Made by a program: the position numbers and the translations under genes. A DNA stretch of 64,000 bases from Paraphaeosphaeria minitans (Eukaryota > Ascomycota > Dothideomycetes > Pleosporales > Didymosphaeriaceae). Shown one piece after another: positions 54,105-64,000 of the stretch. The DNA lies in the NCBI GenBank assembly GCA_015832175.1, contig WJXW01000005.1:124001-188000 (forward strand), given 5' to 3'. Position 1 is the stretch's first letter. Each line of letters begins with the position of its first letter. Under the pieces are notes generated by a model. The model saw only the letters and a list, made by a program, of their open reading frames with translations, did not search any database and had not been told where the DNA came from.

Positions 54105-57050
54105 GACGCGGGGCCTTGGCCGAGACAAGGATCGTAAAGGGTTAGGTAGGTAGGCGACCAAGAGACGAAATCCAAGAGCGCTGGACTTTTAAGATCCTTC
54201 AGAAAGGAGGATTAGACTGTGTTGTAGTGGACTCCGAATCTTAAGGACAACCTCCGACTTTATACATCGCTGGAATATGCTATACCTTGCGAGGCGGCAC
54301 ACCCTTCGGCTTACCACGGCACGATCTATGGCATCGCCGTCTATGGAACATCGAACGAACGGGCCCGGTCCGAGAGGGCACTGCATGCAGTCAGCATTTA
54401 TTCAGGCAGTCGACTAGGTCAACTTGACAGGGAACATACACAGAAGACCTCCCGCGAACTACACACGAGTACGAAGTCCTTCGATAGGAAGATGGTGTCA
54501 TTTCAAGGCTCGAGATCTCCATGGACCATCCATGCAGGCTCGGGACAACTTTTCAATTCATCGCACACTCATTAGTGTTCATGAATGCAGGCCTTGTCTT
54601 CGTGCTGGTCGCGTTTGATGGCTCCTGTCATTACTTGAGCCTGTATCGGTCGTCAATCGAGCTATCTACAGATCGCAAATCCAATCCTACCTATGGTGGT
54701 AGTCGGACCTCACGGATATAGGCGCGTGACGCTCGGATCTCGATCATCTGAAGCGTGGCAACGAATTTACACCTGGATCTGCGCAGCATCAGCCCCTCGC
54801 AACCCACCCAAATGAACGTCGTCTCGGCAGAGATGTGGCACGGAAGTCCATTCAAGCAATTCACCGTCGCACAGAGCGCTTGAGTGCGTCGACGTAGGGC
54901 GTGGTGAAAATAGATGTAAGCACGATCATTTCCTAGCGTGCGCAGTTGGTTTTTAGGGGACCAGGCTACCTGGTATAATCCTAAGGAAGAGGCGTGGGTG
55001 GTCAGCTTTATGCGAGCACTTCATTCGAATTGGTCAAAGTCGACTCTCACCTACGTTTGCATACGCAGCCTTGTAAGCGATGACCCCTCGACCCTTCGAA
55101 CGCTTCCAAAGACGACGATCATCTCGCAACGGCAAGCGCGTACATCTGATTCCTGCATGAAGGACTGCCGTAAAGAGTTATTCCAAGATTTTCGGGCTGT
55201 CCACATTGCGACAACGATGATGGTGGACTGCAGCAGCTTCATAAGATTTGGCGACCTCGACGTCCAATCCGCGCGGAAATTCTGCCTGTCTTAGACCTAC
55301 AGGCAGTATTCTCGATCAAGACATGAAGAACCAAGAGCATGATAGTTAAGATCAGAAAGACATAAGTCCATATCAGGAACCACGGGCGCTTTCGTTCGTC
55401 AACGAATCACAGAAACCCTTTCCTCTTAGGTACAGCTAAGCATTTCGCCACTCACCCGCTCCCAAACCTTGCAACGAACGATTCGCTACCATGGTGGTGT
55501 CAAACATGATGGCCTATCCCGATGTGGGGAGAAGCGCCTGGACATTATCGCCGCGCTGGCTTAGCACTACCTACTGGGACATGATGCTGGTGAGGTCCTT
55601 CATGCAGGTGTGGAAGGTGGGCTGATTCTGCCTGCTTATTAGGTTGAGCTCACATGTAAGTAGCTTCGGCCCAGCATATGCAACAGTCGGTAATTCGGCC
55701 CGTACTTTACGGCTAATACTTGATTTTAGGCCGTACGTACTGTACTGGTTTTTGATTGGTACAGTAACTGTACAATACTAGGATTTAAGTGGTGGTACAG
55801 CTGTACGGTTCCTAATTAGGAAGGAGGGGTGAGTTAAGTATTTATGCTTTAGAGTAGACCTGAACTGCTTTAGTATATGTTTAGACTATGCTAGGTATAT
55901 ATTACTCGTAATTACAAAATTTGTATATCATCTAAACTATACTAGCTCTGTATATACCTAATTGTAGTACTTACCGGCCCCAAACAGTACTATACAGACA
56001 TCTCTGCTGTACTGAATCGAGTGATGCTGCTCATGTCCACTCATGGTATACAGCCTTCTGTATGGAAGCTATGGTCATGCTGACAAATGAGGCGCGCAAC
56101 AACCGCTTGTTAGTCTTGAGATACCACGAGTATTCATATGCACTCGAAAAATCAATCAACCAATGTATGGACGATATTCACATGAAAGCTAGAGGCGCCA
56201 GCACTACCTACTGAAACTGTCGGGGTATTTAATTGGATTGATGAATCCATTGGAAGAGCACCTGCGTAGCTAAGCCCTCGATACCCTTGATCGGTCACAC
56301 GTAACAACTCTAGACCCAGCTTATCTATTTACAGGCCCGAAAGTGTTTTTTTATATCTCTCTGTGAACAATTGGCACACAACGCAACTTGCGGATTCAAC
56401 GAACACCAGTTCCCAGTGGTGCGATACCACGAGGGTACCACCATCAGATTGGGAAATGCCCCAAGCTCTGCAAGAAGATTGCGCCCCAGGTTGGCATTGG
56501 CACTGTGAGGCTGCGCGAAACTAATAACAGTTAGTATTAAGGATCATAACAGTGTGTTCTCTGCCTTATGGGAATACTTGTGGGAGTTACAGTATTATCC
56601 ATGGATTACACAGCGCCCATATTTCTCCTCACTTTGCGACCACGCTATCTCAAGTCAGCTTCTTGCTTGGCCGGATGATTTCCCCAGGTTTCTGATACGA
56701 CGAGAGGTGACCGATCAAATCATTTTACGTTCCTCGGGTTCTGCGCGTTAAGATCCCAACAAGCCATTGGCATCATCCAAGAGACTCGGCAGGGTGGCGT
56801 CGTAGCGAGCAAATCCGCAAGCGCTAGAGAACGAGGTTGCACCGGCCCATCAGCTCGGCGAAATTTGTGCTACATGCGACACCGCTGCTCCAGAGGACGC
56901 GGGGGTCTATAATCTAGAGAATCTCTCACTTCTTATTCCCCGCTAAAGAGCGAGTCGATAACCACCACCAAATACCACCCTGTTGCTGAAAATTCTAACC
57001 ACCAAAATTCTTACTGTGCCTAGTTTTTGGATATCTTGTGAACAGAAACC
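54105..57050. other. 2.9-kb gene-free region with a TA-rich island (about 55680-56000)
   Basis: No supported gene. From about 55680 to 56000 the DNA is rich in TA and in GTAC/TGTAC words, similar in style to the island at 3540-3960, and probably a RIP-altered repeat relic. The last few hundred bases are the promoter of the MFS gene. A plus-strand frame at 54938-55294 was not recognised. Confidence 0.5.
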
Positions 57051-59238
57051 ATGGCCTCTCCGAAACCCATGGAAGCAAAGAGCAAGGGTTCGACGCGGCC
57101 TCTTTATGAAGATGAAGTTGGTGCCGAATTCATTCCAGGCACCGAGATTATGAAGGATATAGGCGGAGTGCACTTCGGGCATGTTCAGGGTTCTACTGAA
57201 TCCGTTATCCTGATTCCTCAGCCTACGAACAGACCTGACGATCCTCTGGTAATCATTACCTTGGCCAGCAAGCAGTTTGCAAACATTGACTGATGGAATC
57301 ACAGAATTGGAGCCCGTGGTGGAAGTTCATTGTCATCTTCAATCAAGGCTTCTTCGTAATTTCGAGCATTGTTCCCGCCTTGTCTATCTCGCCTCTGACG
57401 CAACTCCTTATGGACAAGTGGCACAAGAGCCTGACCGAGATTGCCTTGCTGGTAAGAACCCAAGTTCCACAGCAGATAGAGTCAAATAGAGGGGAGGTAG
57501 TGCTAAAAAAAAGTCTAAGAATTCTTTGGTCTATTTTTTACCCTCCTTGGGGTAGGACACTGCACGAAATATCTGCCCAATGGCTGTGGCTAGCAAATAT
57601 AAAACGATAAAGCTGATGAAGATGCAGACTGGAGTCCTCGTTATCACAGGAGGCTACTTCAACTTCGTCATCATACCTTGCAGCGAGATCTTCGGCAGAC
57701 GCATTACCCTCCTCGTATGCGCAGCGCTCAATCTCGTCGCCTGCGTTTGGTCGGCCACAGCGTCATCTTATGGGTCTTTTCTTGGTGCCCGTATATTGAC
57801 AGGGACCGGATCTTCCGCAAACGAGAGCATAATGAATGTTGTTGTTGCAGACATGTTTTTCTTACATGAGCGTGGACGGTACATTGGATCATACTTGTAC
57901 GGCACTATAACCCATCACTTGTTCGTGACTCCCGAAGTCTCCTGAGCTGACCTTTATACTAGCTGGTGCTATTTTGTAGGGGTCCTCCTTGGCCCCATTC
58001 TCTCTGGAGCCGTCGCGGAACGTGTCTCATTTCGCTGGTTTTTTTGGGCTTGTGCCATGGCGCAAGGACTGAATCTACTCTTACTGATGTTCTTTTTCCC
58101 AGAAACGCGCAGACTTTACGAACCAAAAACCACGCACACACCAACGGAGATTTTGAGTGAAGTAGCTCAACAGTCGGCGGCGATGGGCAGCAACAAGCAA
58201 AACCAAGCAATATTGAGCAAAAACATCATCAATTTGACTCCAGAGCACATCAGCGCGCTCACGATAGTCAAACGTGACTACCTAGGGAAGGGGAAGCCTA
58301 GCAAAGCACAATTTGGGATACTACAGCCCGTCGATAGAGCTGCATTGAAAGTAATCATGCGACATTTGTTCTTACCAGTTCATATTTTGTTCTTCCCCAT
58401 CGTACTTTGGGCGTCAATATCGATGGGTTCAGCAGCCAATTCTCTTCTGGGAATCAACCTGCTTCAAGCACCGGCATTGTCTGCGCCTCCGTACAACTTC
58501 AATCCGGCTCAAGTCGGGTACGCCAACTTCGCGCTTGTGGGTGGGGGCGTTATCGGCCTCGTTACGGCGGGGCCGTGGTCTGATTGGGTCTCGGCTCGAG
58601 CAACAATGAAGAACAATGGAGTTCGTGAGCCGGAAATGCGGTTGATCTCGTTGATTCCTTTCATTGTGGCTGCTCTCATTGGATTGGTGGTAAGTGAGAA
58701 CCTGCTCAAGATCGTCGTTGCGTACTTATATCATACCTGTTCGGCCGATGCATTGCCGATATTGGGGTAAAACACTTTCTTTTTACTGTATACTGACTGT
58801 CTGTTAACCTGTAGGTGTCCGGGGTAGGCATGCACGACAAGTGGCCATGGCCTGCGGTTGTGATCGTAGGCTTTGGTTTTGTTGGACTGCAGGTCGTTAC
58901 CATCTCAACCATCACCATCACCTACGCAATTGATTGTTACAAACCGGTGACTGGAGAGATCATGGTGATTGCTACTGTATGCAAGAATACATTTGGTGTA
59001 GGTTACGTCCCAGGCTATTGTTATCTCTCACGAAATGTTCCAACAACACTAATTTGATGAACAGTTTGGAATGACTTATTACATGAATGATTGGGCAACC
59101 AATAGTGGTTACATTTCGCCAGTCATGCTCCTGCTGGCAATGAATGTAGGCATTACTCTACTTGGCATGGTTGTCTTTATGTTCTTCGGGAAGACTTTCA
59201 GGCGTTGGACGAAAGATTCCAAAATCCATTCACTGTGA
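57051..59238 (+). CDS. MFS transporter (DHA1-type, Hol1-like)
   Basis: Proton-coupled export or uptake carrier of the major facilitator superfamily. Six exons: 57051-57248, 57305-57451, 57628-57896, 57963-58689, 58815-58997 and 59065-59238; 565 residues and about 12 membrane segments. The join at 57896/57963 uses GTACGG..ACTAG and restores RYIGSYFWCYFVGVLLGPILSGA (in order). Family features: DDPLNWSPWWK before the first segment, SEIFGRR after the second, the ERGRYIG loop, GPILSGAVAE, and a long central cytoplasmic loop (residues about 285-360). The second intron is 176 nt. It lies 0.6 kb upstream of a Zn2Cys6 regulator on the same strand, a common pair in fungal efflux and metabolite loci. 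The substrate is unknown. Confidence 0.88.
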
Positions 59239-59830
59239 TTGGTGAGTTAAGACTGAGCGTAGATAGGAGAGAGCTGTGTAGGGTTGAGTGTCCGCTTGAA
59301 TCTGAGTACTAGCTCCCCAAATGTGTTGTAGCATTCATGGATGGTTCCGATCACTCGGTCGTAACTGCTACTTACTGGGGCACTCTAGCTACGTCCGTAG
59401 TTTCTGAACGTATCTGTTTCATTGATACTTTTGTGGTGCTGGTGCTACCGTCTAGAACAGTTTCAAACGTACCGTACCATACCATACCATACCATAGGTA
59501 TGTATCATGTAAATGGTAGAAGATCCAGTCTTCGCACACGCATATAGCTTGCGCATCTCCAGATTTGACTGTCGAGGATTTGATGATCCTCGCCTTGCAC
59601 TGAGTCTTCCCATTGACACGGGGGAGAAAGCACAGCGCACTAGACCGACAGTGGTTTAGCGCTAACCCGACTTTCGCGTCTCTCTCGCCAGGAGCGAGTA
59701 TCGTAGACTATTGCGCTTTCCATTCCATCTCATTCATTATCGCGGCCCTTCCGCAGTCCGATAACACTGTGTTGCATTTGGAGGAGCACTCATGCGCATA
59801 TTCATTGTCAATTGCGCATAGAGCGAAGCG
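59239..59830. other. Intergenic between the MFS and Zn2Cys6 genes
   Basis: 592 bp. Contains a short (CCATA)n run near 59470-59498. Promoter of the regulator presumably lies here. No gene seen. Confidence 0.55.
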
Positions 59831-61603
59831 ATGCCGGTCGATCGCGGTCGCGCGTCAAAGGCGTGTGCAGCGTGTCGCAAGCAGAAAACAAGGTGTTATG
59901 AGGCTGCAGTCGGTAAGTCATTTTGAAGCATAAATTCGCAATCGGCTTACTGTGAAGGTCGAGCGTGTCTTCGCTGTGAACGCATCGGCCAGGAGTGTTC
60001 GCTACGTGCTGAGGCGCCATACTCCCGTCCTACTTTCAGTGGCAACCCTCTTGGTGATAGCAGTGACATCAATGACGAGAGAGTTGAGCGACTCGAACGG
60101 CTCGTAACTGCTCTAGCGAGACGATTAGACGATGTCGAGTCTGAGCTATATAGCCAAGATGGAGGAAGGAATCATAGGCAAAATTCGCATCTGGAAGTAA
60201 ACTCTCTTCTAAATCCCGAGTCGGAGACTGGAGAACAGGCTCGCGCACCATTGTTTGTCCTCCGGGACGTTACTGCACAGTCCGGCGTTCGGCGCGCCGA
60301 CCGTGGCGCAATGAACACTCCATCACGGGCTATTTCCGACGACATTATTCTAAAAGGATTACTAAGTGAACAGGAGGCATCTTCGCTGCTTGCCCTTTTC
60401 CAAGAGAACTATGGCAGGTGGGTGTCTTTCGATGCGACTGCATCCACGATCCGCCTACTTGAAAATGTCAGGAAATCCCCACTGTTGCTCACGGCCTGCT
60501 GCTTGATCTCTGTTCGCCATGTTTCACAGGAACTAGCATCCCGCCTCGCTCCGAAGCTCTTCCAAGATGCGAAATTATTACTTTCAAAAGCAATGCTAAG
60601 CGTCCCGCAACCTATCGAGTTCTTCCAGGCTTCACTTGTCCTTTCAATGTGGTCAACCACTATCGGACAACTGCCGCTGGGGATCGACAGCTGGCTGCTC
60701 AGTGGATTTGCCCTTCAGCACAGTATCGCAAGCGGTCTCTTTGCCTTTGCACGAGGAACTCGCAGCACTGCTTTGGAACAGCAAGATCTCGATCGTTTGT
60801 GCGTCTGGAATCATTTATGCCTCGTGCACCTCCACTACTGCGTCGGAACGCGCCGCAAGTCAGTCCTTGACGAAGAGGATATAAATAAAAGTCGGCTTAT
60901 TCTTGGATCTCACAATGCCACGAACTTTGAGTCAAGAATGGTGGCAGAAGTCCATCTGTATTGGGTGATCTACCGCAATTGCAGCGAAGCACTCGACCTA
61001 CCACGGACTCAAGAATCACTGTCCAAGTGGAAAGAAGAATGGGGCTGGCTTCTGGACCAGCCGCGTTCGCAATTCGTGCAGATGGGGTTCTACTTTGCGC
61101 AGCTCATGGCTTACGATCAATCATTGAAAACCGGGTCGTCTGCCGTGCGAGAGTCTCTTCTTTCCGAGATGGTACGCCTTTCATCATCGATTATCAACCT
61201 CGCCATGAACACGACCGACGAACGAACGCGACATCTCACGGACCATATCTATCACATGATTAGTTTTGCTGCAGTCACTCTGTGCCGACTGTTAAGCAAT
61301 CACGAAGAACAACTCTCTCTATCCCACGATCTGACCAGGCTGGACGAAACTGTGCTGTCTCTTGTGTCATGGCTACATGCGATAGGCTTTCCCTGTCACG
61401 TCGCATACACAATGGGAGATGTCGTCGCTGCTTTCCACAAGAAGCTACGCCCAAACACAGGACCTAGCCCCAACACCTCCTACCTTGGCGTGGATCCCGC
61501 GATACAAGACGATTTTGCGCAACTCTTTCCTGAGTTCTATGGTACCTCGTCCTTTGATCTTATGAGCGGCTCGATGCTCCCTGACTTTCAGCCTCTTGTA
61601 TGA
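59831..61603 (+). CDS. Zn2Cys6 fungal transcription factor
   Basis: Two exons, 59831-59912 and 59958-61603; the 45-nt intron (GTAAGT..TGAAG) splits the zinc cluster, a common position. The product has 575 residues. The binuclear cluster is C12-x2-C15-x6-C22-x8-C31-x2-C34-x6-C41, preceded by RGRASKACAACRKQK. A linker and short coiled coil follow (VERLERLVTALARRLDDVESEL). The rest is a helical fungal TF regulatory domain (LLTACCLISVRHVS; FQASLVLSMWSTTIGQLPLGIDSWLLSG; DRLCVWNHLCLVHLHYCVGTRR), recalling activators of amine or purine catabolism and secondary metabolism. It probably controls neighbouring genes such as the MFS transporter, but that is inferred from position. Confidence 0.88.
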
Positions 61604-61959
61604 AAGAGACGGAATGCCACGACCAATAGGCCGGGTTGGAAGTGTTTTGAGTAAGCATACGAACAGTCACAAGTTCGATCTGAGCGTTTACCACTCGGCG
61701 GCACTGGGCAAAATTGCGGACACTCTATTGCTGCTTCTGGGGTAGCACATAACACTCAAACTCCTTAATGATCCTTCTTAACGAAATAAGATTGACAGAG
61801 TGTGTTACGAAGCTGTTATTGCTTAAACACGCCTGCACAATCGAATACCCTCCACAGTGGCTTACAATAAGATATGGAGTTTCTATGGCTGTGAGATGTT
61901 GGGATAGACTATCATATGATAGCTTTATGACCGTATCATACACTGAGTTTCTACAGCAC
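61604..61959. other. 3' flank of the Zn2Cys6 gene
   Basis: 356 bp between the regulator and the arylsulfotransferase relic. No gene seen. Confidence 0.5.
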
Positions 61960-62990
61960 GAGGTGTGCTCCATAATTCCAATCTCTTGTGTCAGCCGCTG
62001 TGCTACTGCTCATCTCCAACAATTCGAGTGGAGCCAGGGAATTTGTTCTGGGGGTGTGCTGGTACGCTCGGAATAGCGCGTTTGCCGGATAGGAAAAATA
62101 TCCTTCCATCTCCTTCGTATCTAGCCATTTGTACTCCCAGATGCTCGATTTGCCATTGCAGGACAACTGGATGTCTCTGGAGTATGTTGCGTTCTCACGA
62201 CGACGGAAGGTGCCGTGGTCGAAATGAATATGCTGTTGTCCTCCGCCTCGCTTGCACAATGCGGTTGCGCAACTACGGTCGAATCGAGATGCCAGATGAC
62301 TTCCCAATCTCGCGGCGGATGATAACATGTGCCGATACACTGCGAAGCGACGCTAGGATGTCACCGACTTTGAAGGAGAATACGGAGTTGATTAACGCCA
62401 TTTATAGCGAGGATAGTGCAACTGCTAGTAGCGAATTTCTTTGGGTCCAGGTGGTCGGTTGCCTTGCGCGACCAGAGCAACTATCCTGACTGTGGGCGAC
62501 ACATGCTGGATAAAGTCCGCATACACTTTCTACCGGGTGCTTCGCTGTTTGGAATGCCGCTCAGCAATGCACCACCTTTTTCGGAGCCCAAACCTTCTAC
62601 AGTCGTACAGGGCAGTTCACCATTACTCAGGTGGTGATATTATGGTGCGCGAGTGGGTCCCTGCGCTCTGATATAATATTGCCTCGCGGGTCTACCTCCA
62701 CCATCACTCCGCCTCGATATTTGTGCCAGGGGAGAGAGCTGCGGAAAGAGCAGTAGTGCTTCAATATTGACACCATTGTAAGCGAGGTTCCCATTTTCCA
62801 AAATTAGCGCGTGTCGACCTGGCCGATATGGGAGGACCCATCGACGGACTTCTTGACCGTGGTTGTCGATCAACTAGACCGTACCCAGACTCGTGAAATG
62901 GGCGGAGAGGGTGCAAACTGACGAGACCTTGTCTGATTCAATCCCTCAAAGTCCAACGCCCCGACGGATAAGTGTACTCTAATAGACTCC
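61960..62990 (-). pseudogene. Decayed arylsulfotransferase-like (ASST) gene
   Basis: Ordered fragments in several minus-strand frames match the ASST beta-propeller family. They are LIDNHGQEVRRWVLPYRPG with ENGNLAYNG (62870-62760), KYRGGVMVEVDPRGNIISE with RDPLAHHN (about 62725-62635), VGDILASLRSVSAHVIIRRE (about 62385-62320), and SSIWEYKW plus NALFRAYQHTP (about 62150-62040). The order and spacing agree with the family's repeated blade motifs (EVD-x2-GN, DILVS-type, WEY, FRAYRYxPD). Frame changes and stops between each pair show that the gene is dead. In the intact family the enzyme moves sulfate between phenolic compounds or, for some members, has an unknown substrate. Confidence 0.7.
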
Positions 62991-63096
62991 ACAGCGAAGC
63001 GATATAGGAGCAAGGAAGCGTTCATATTCTATATCGAAGTCGCTCACGAGAACCAGCTAACTGCATCGCCGTCCCCCATTCCCCAATCCCCCAGTC

Positions 63097-63556
63097 CTAC
63101 AGCTTACTCGCAAAACCCCCAACATCCTTGGTAAACAGTATCTGCATAGGCTCGCTCACCAAATCCTCCTTCTTCAGCGCCCGGCTCATCTCCTTGAAAT
63201 ACTCGCTCGAGCCGTGCGCCTGCAGCGCCACTTGGTCTCTGTATCTACGCACCCGACAAGCATCAGCTGATGACCCACACGGACCAGCCACGAAAGTGAC
63301 GTTGGAAGGTAATAAGAGCGGACCGCGACTTACGTCTCCAGCATCACAATGCACGGCGCATCGCCCTTTGTCTCGCGGTTGATCTGGTACCTCAGCGTGC
63401 CGGGCTCTTTTGCCTCGACGGATTCTGCGGCGGTGCGGAGGAGCTCGACGACCTGGGGGGTTAGAACTGCGCGGTGAGGAAGGTGGGTGCGGTTACGCGG
63501 TCGGCGGAGCCGGGTCTGGGCTTGATGATTGCGATTACGTCGAAGGGGGCGGACAT
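63097..63556 (-). CDS. Small ABM-domain protein (antibiotic biosynthesis monooxygenase-like)
   Basis: Three exons, 63556-63497, 63452-63334 and 63244-63097, with introns of 44 and 89 nt; 108 residues. The dimeric alpha+beta barrel fold of ABM proteins is indicated by FDVIAIIKPRPGSADRVVEL (first strand and helix), EPGTLRYQINRE (second strand), CIVMLETYRDQVALQAHGSSEYFKEM (third strand with the usual YxD and AHxxSxxF pattern), and EPMQILFTK (last strand). Such proteins act as small monooxygenases or as stress and quinone-related enzymes. There is no signal peptide or membrane segment. Intron positions are supported by clean GT..AG borders in the right phases. Confidence 0.87.
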
Positions 63557-64000
63557 TTTGGTGGCTCCGTGGGGGTGAGATTGACGATGTTTTTTAGGGA
63601 GCGAGAAAATGGATGCGGTAGAATTGATTACGGAAGAGATGTTGTTTGGGATTGCGGACGCGGCGATGATGGTGTTGTGGGGAAAGAGTGGGACCGAGGT
63701 ATGCCGAGGTACGTTTCGAGCTTCGTGGGAGAGCGTCTTTAACTACTTACAAATACAGTATGAGTAGGCAAAAAAACTATTAAGGGTTCAATTGAGAAAT
63801 GACGAATAGATGGATATGCCGCTGAGTATAGAAAGACAAGAAAGCGCCCCTGGCTTGGATGTAAGGTTGTGTTTGGATCACGAAGGTCGCATCCTCGGAG
63901 GTTGCCATTCTGGGTGTTTTCGGTGCAGTGCAGATGGAATTTCTTTATCGATAGTTGGGACCTACTTCTTGTGCATGCACGAATGATTTTTTGATGCATG
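63557..64000. other. Right-edge region
   Basis: Promoter side of the ABM gene. A minus-strand frame at 63739-63999 touches the window edge but has no recognisable features. Confidence 0.45.

Overview
The window is nuclear DNA of a filamentous ascomycete (Pezizomycotina). Genes carry short GT..AG introns of about 45-125 nt with CTAAC/CTGAC-like branch points. Gene families include HET, Zn2Cys6, DUF6594 and fungal acyltransferase proteins. Two TA-rich islands look like old repeat-induced point mutation (RIP). A Dothideomycete fits the style, but the sequence does not fix the species.

Left part (1-4 kb): a dynamin-like GTPase on the minus strand with three one-base reading-frame breaks, then a TA-rich gene-free stretch. 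Housekeeping part (4-46 kb): PP2C phosphatase of the Ptc7 type, Prp4 splicing factor, a bZIP factor with an internal hydrophobic segment, a Sel1-repeat protein with two giant introns, a Red5/ZC3H3-like five-finger CCCH protein, NOC4, ATP synthase subunit 4, an HxxxDG acyltransferase with one frame break, a membrane alpha/beta-hydrolase-like protein, a short HET-domain protein, NSA2, mitochondrial bL21, COP9 subunit 4, TFIIF-beta, Rad17 and a 2027-residue repeat/coiled-coil protein. Most spliced models here were rebuilt by joining exons across consensus splice sites; several pairs are divergent over 200-1000 bp.

Two stretches inside this core, about 8-11.7 kb and 14.8-17.3 kb, are unusually dense in unrelated micro- and minisatellites. 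They flank the bZIP gene, and the second fills both introns of the Sel1 gene.

Right part (46-64 kb) is gene-poor accessory DNA: a decayed SAM methyltransferase, about 5.5 kb without a recognisable gene, an intact DUF6594 membrane protein, another 3 kb empty stretch with a TA-rich island, an MFS transporter followed on the same strand by a Zn2Cys6 regulator, a decayed arylsulfotransferase-like gene, and a small ABM-domain monooxygenase-like protein. Transporter, regulator and enzyme relics look like the remains of a metabolic or detoxification cluster.

No complete new system is proven. The most interesting observations are the satellite-filled giant introns, the membrane-segment bZIP, the two relic enzymes, and a recurrent switch from C-rich to G-rich coding strand near the 3' end of many genes.
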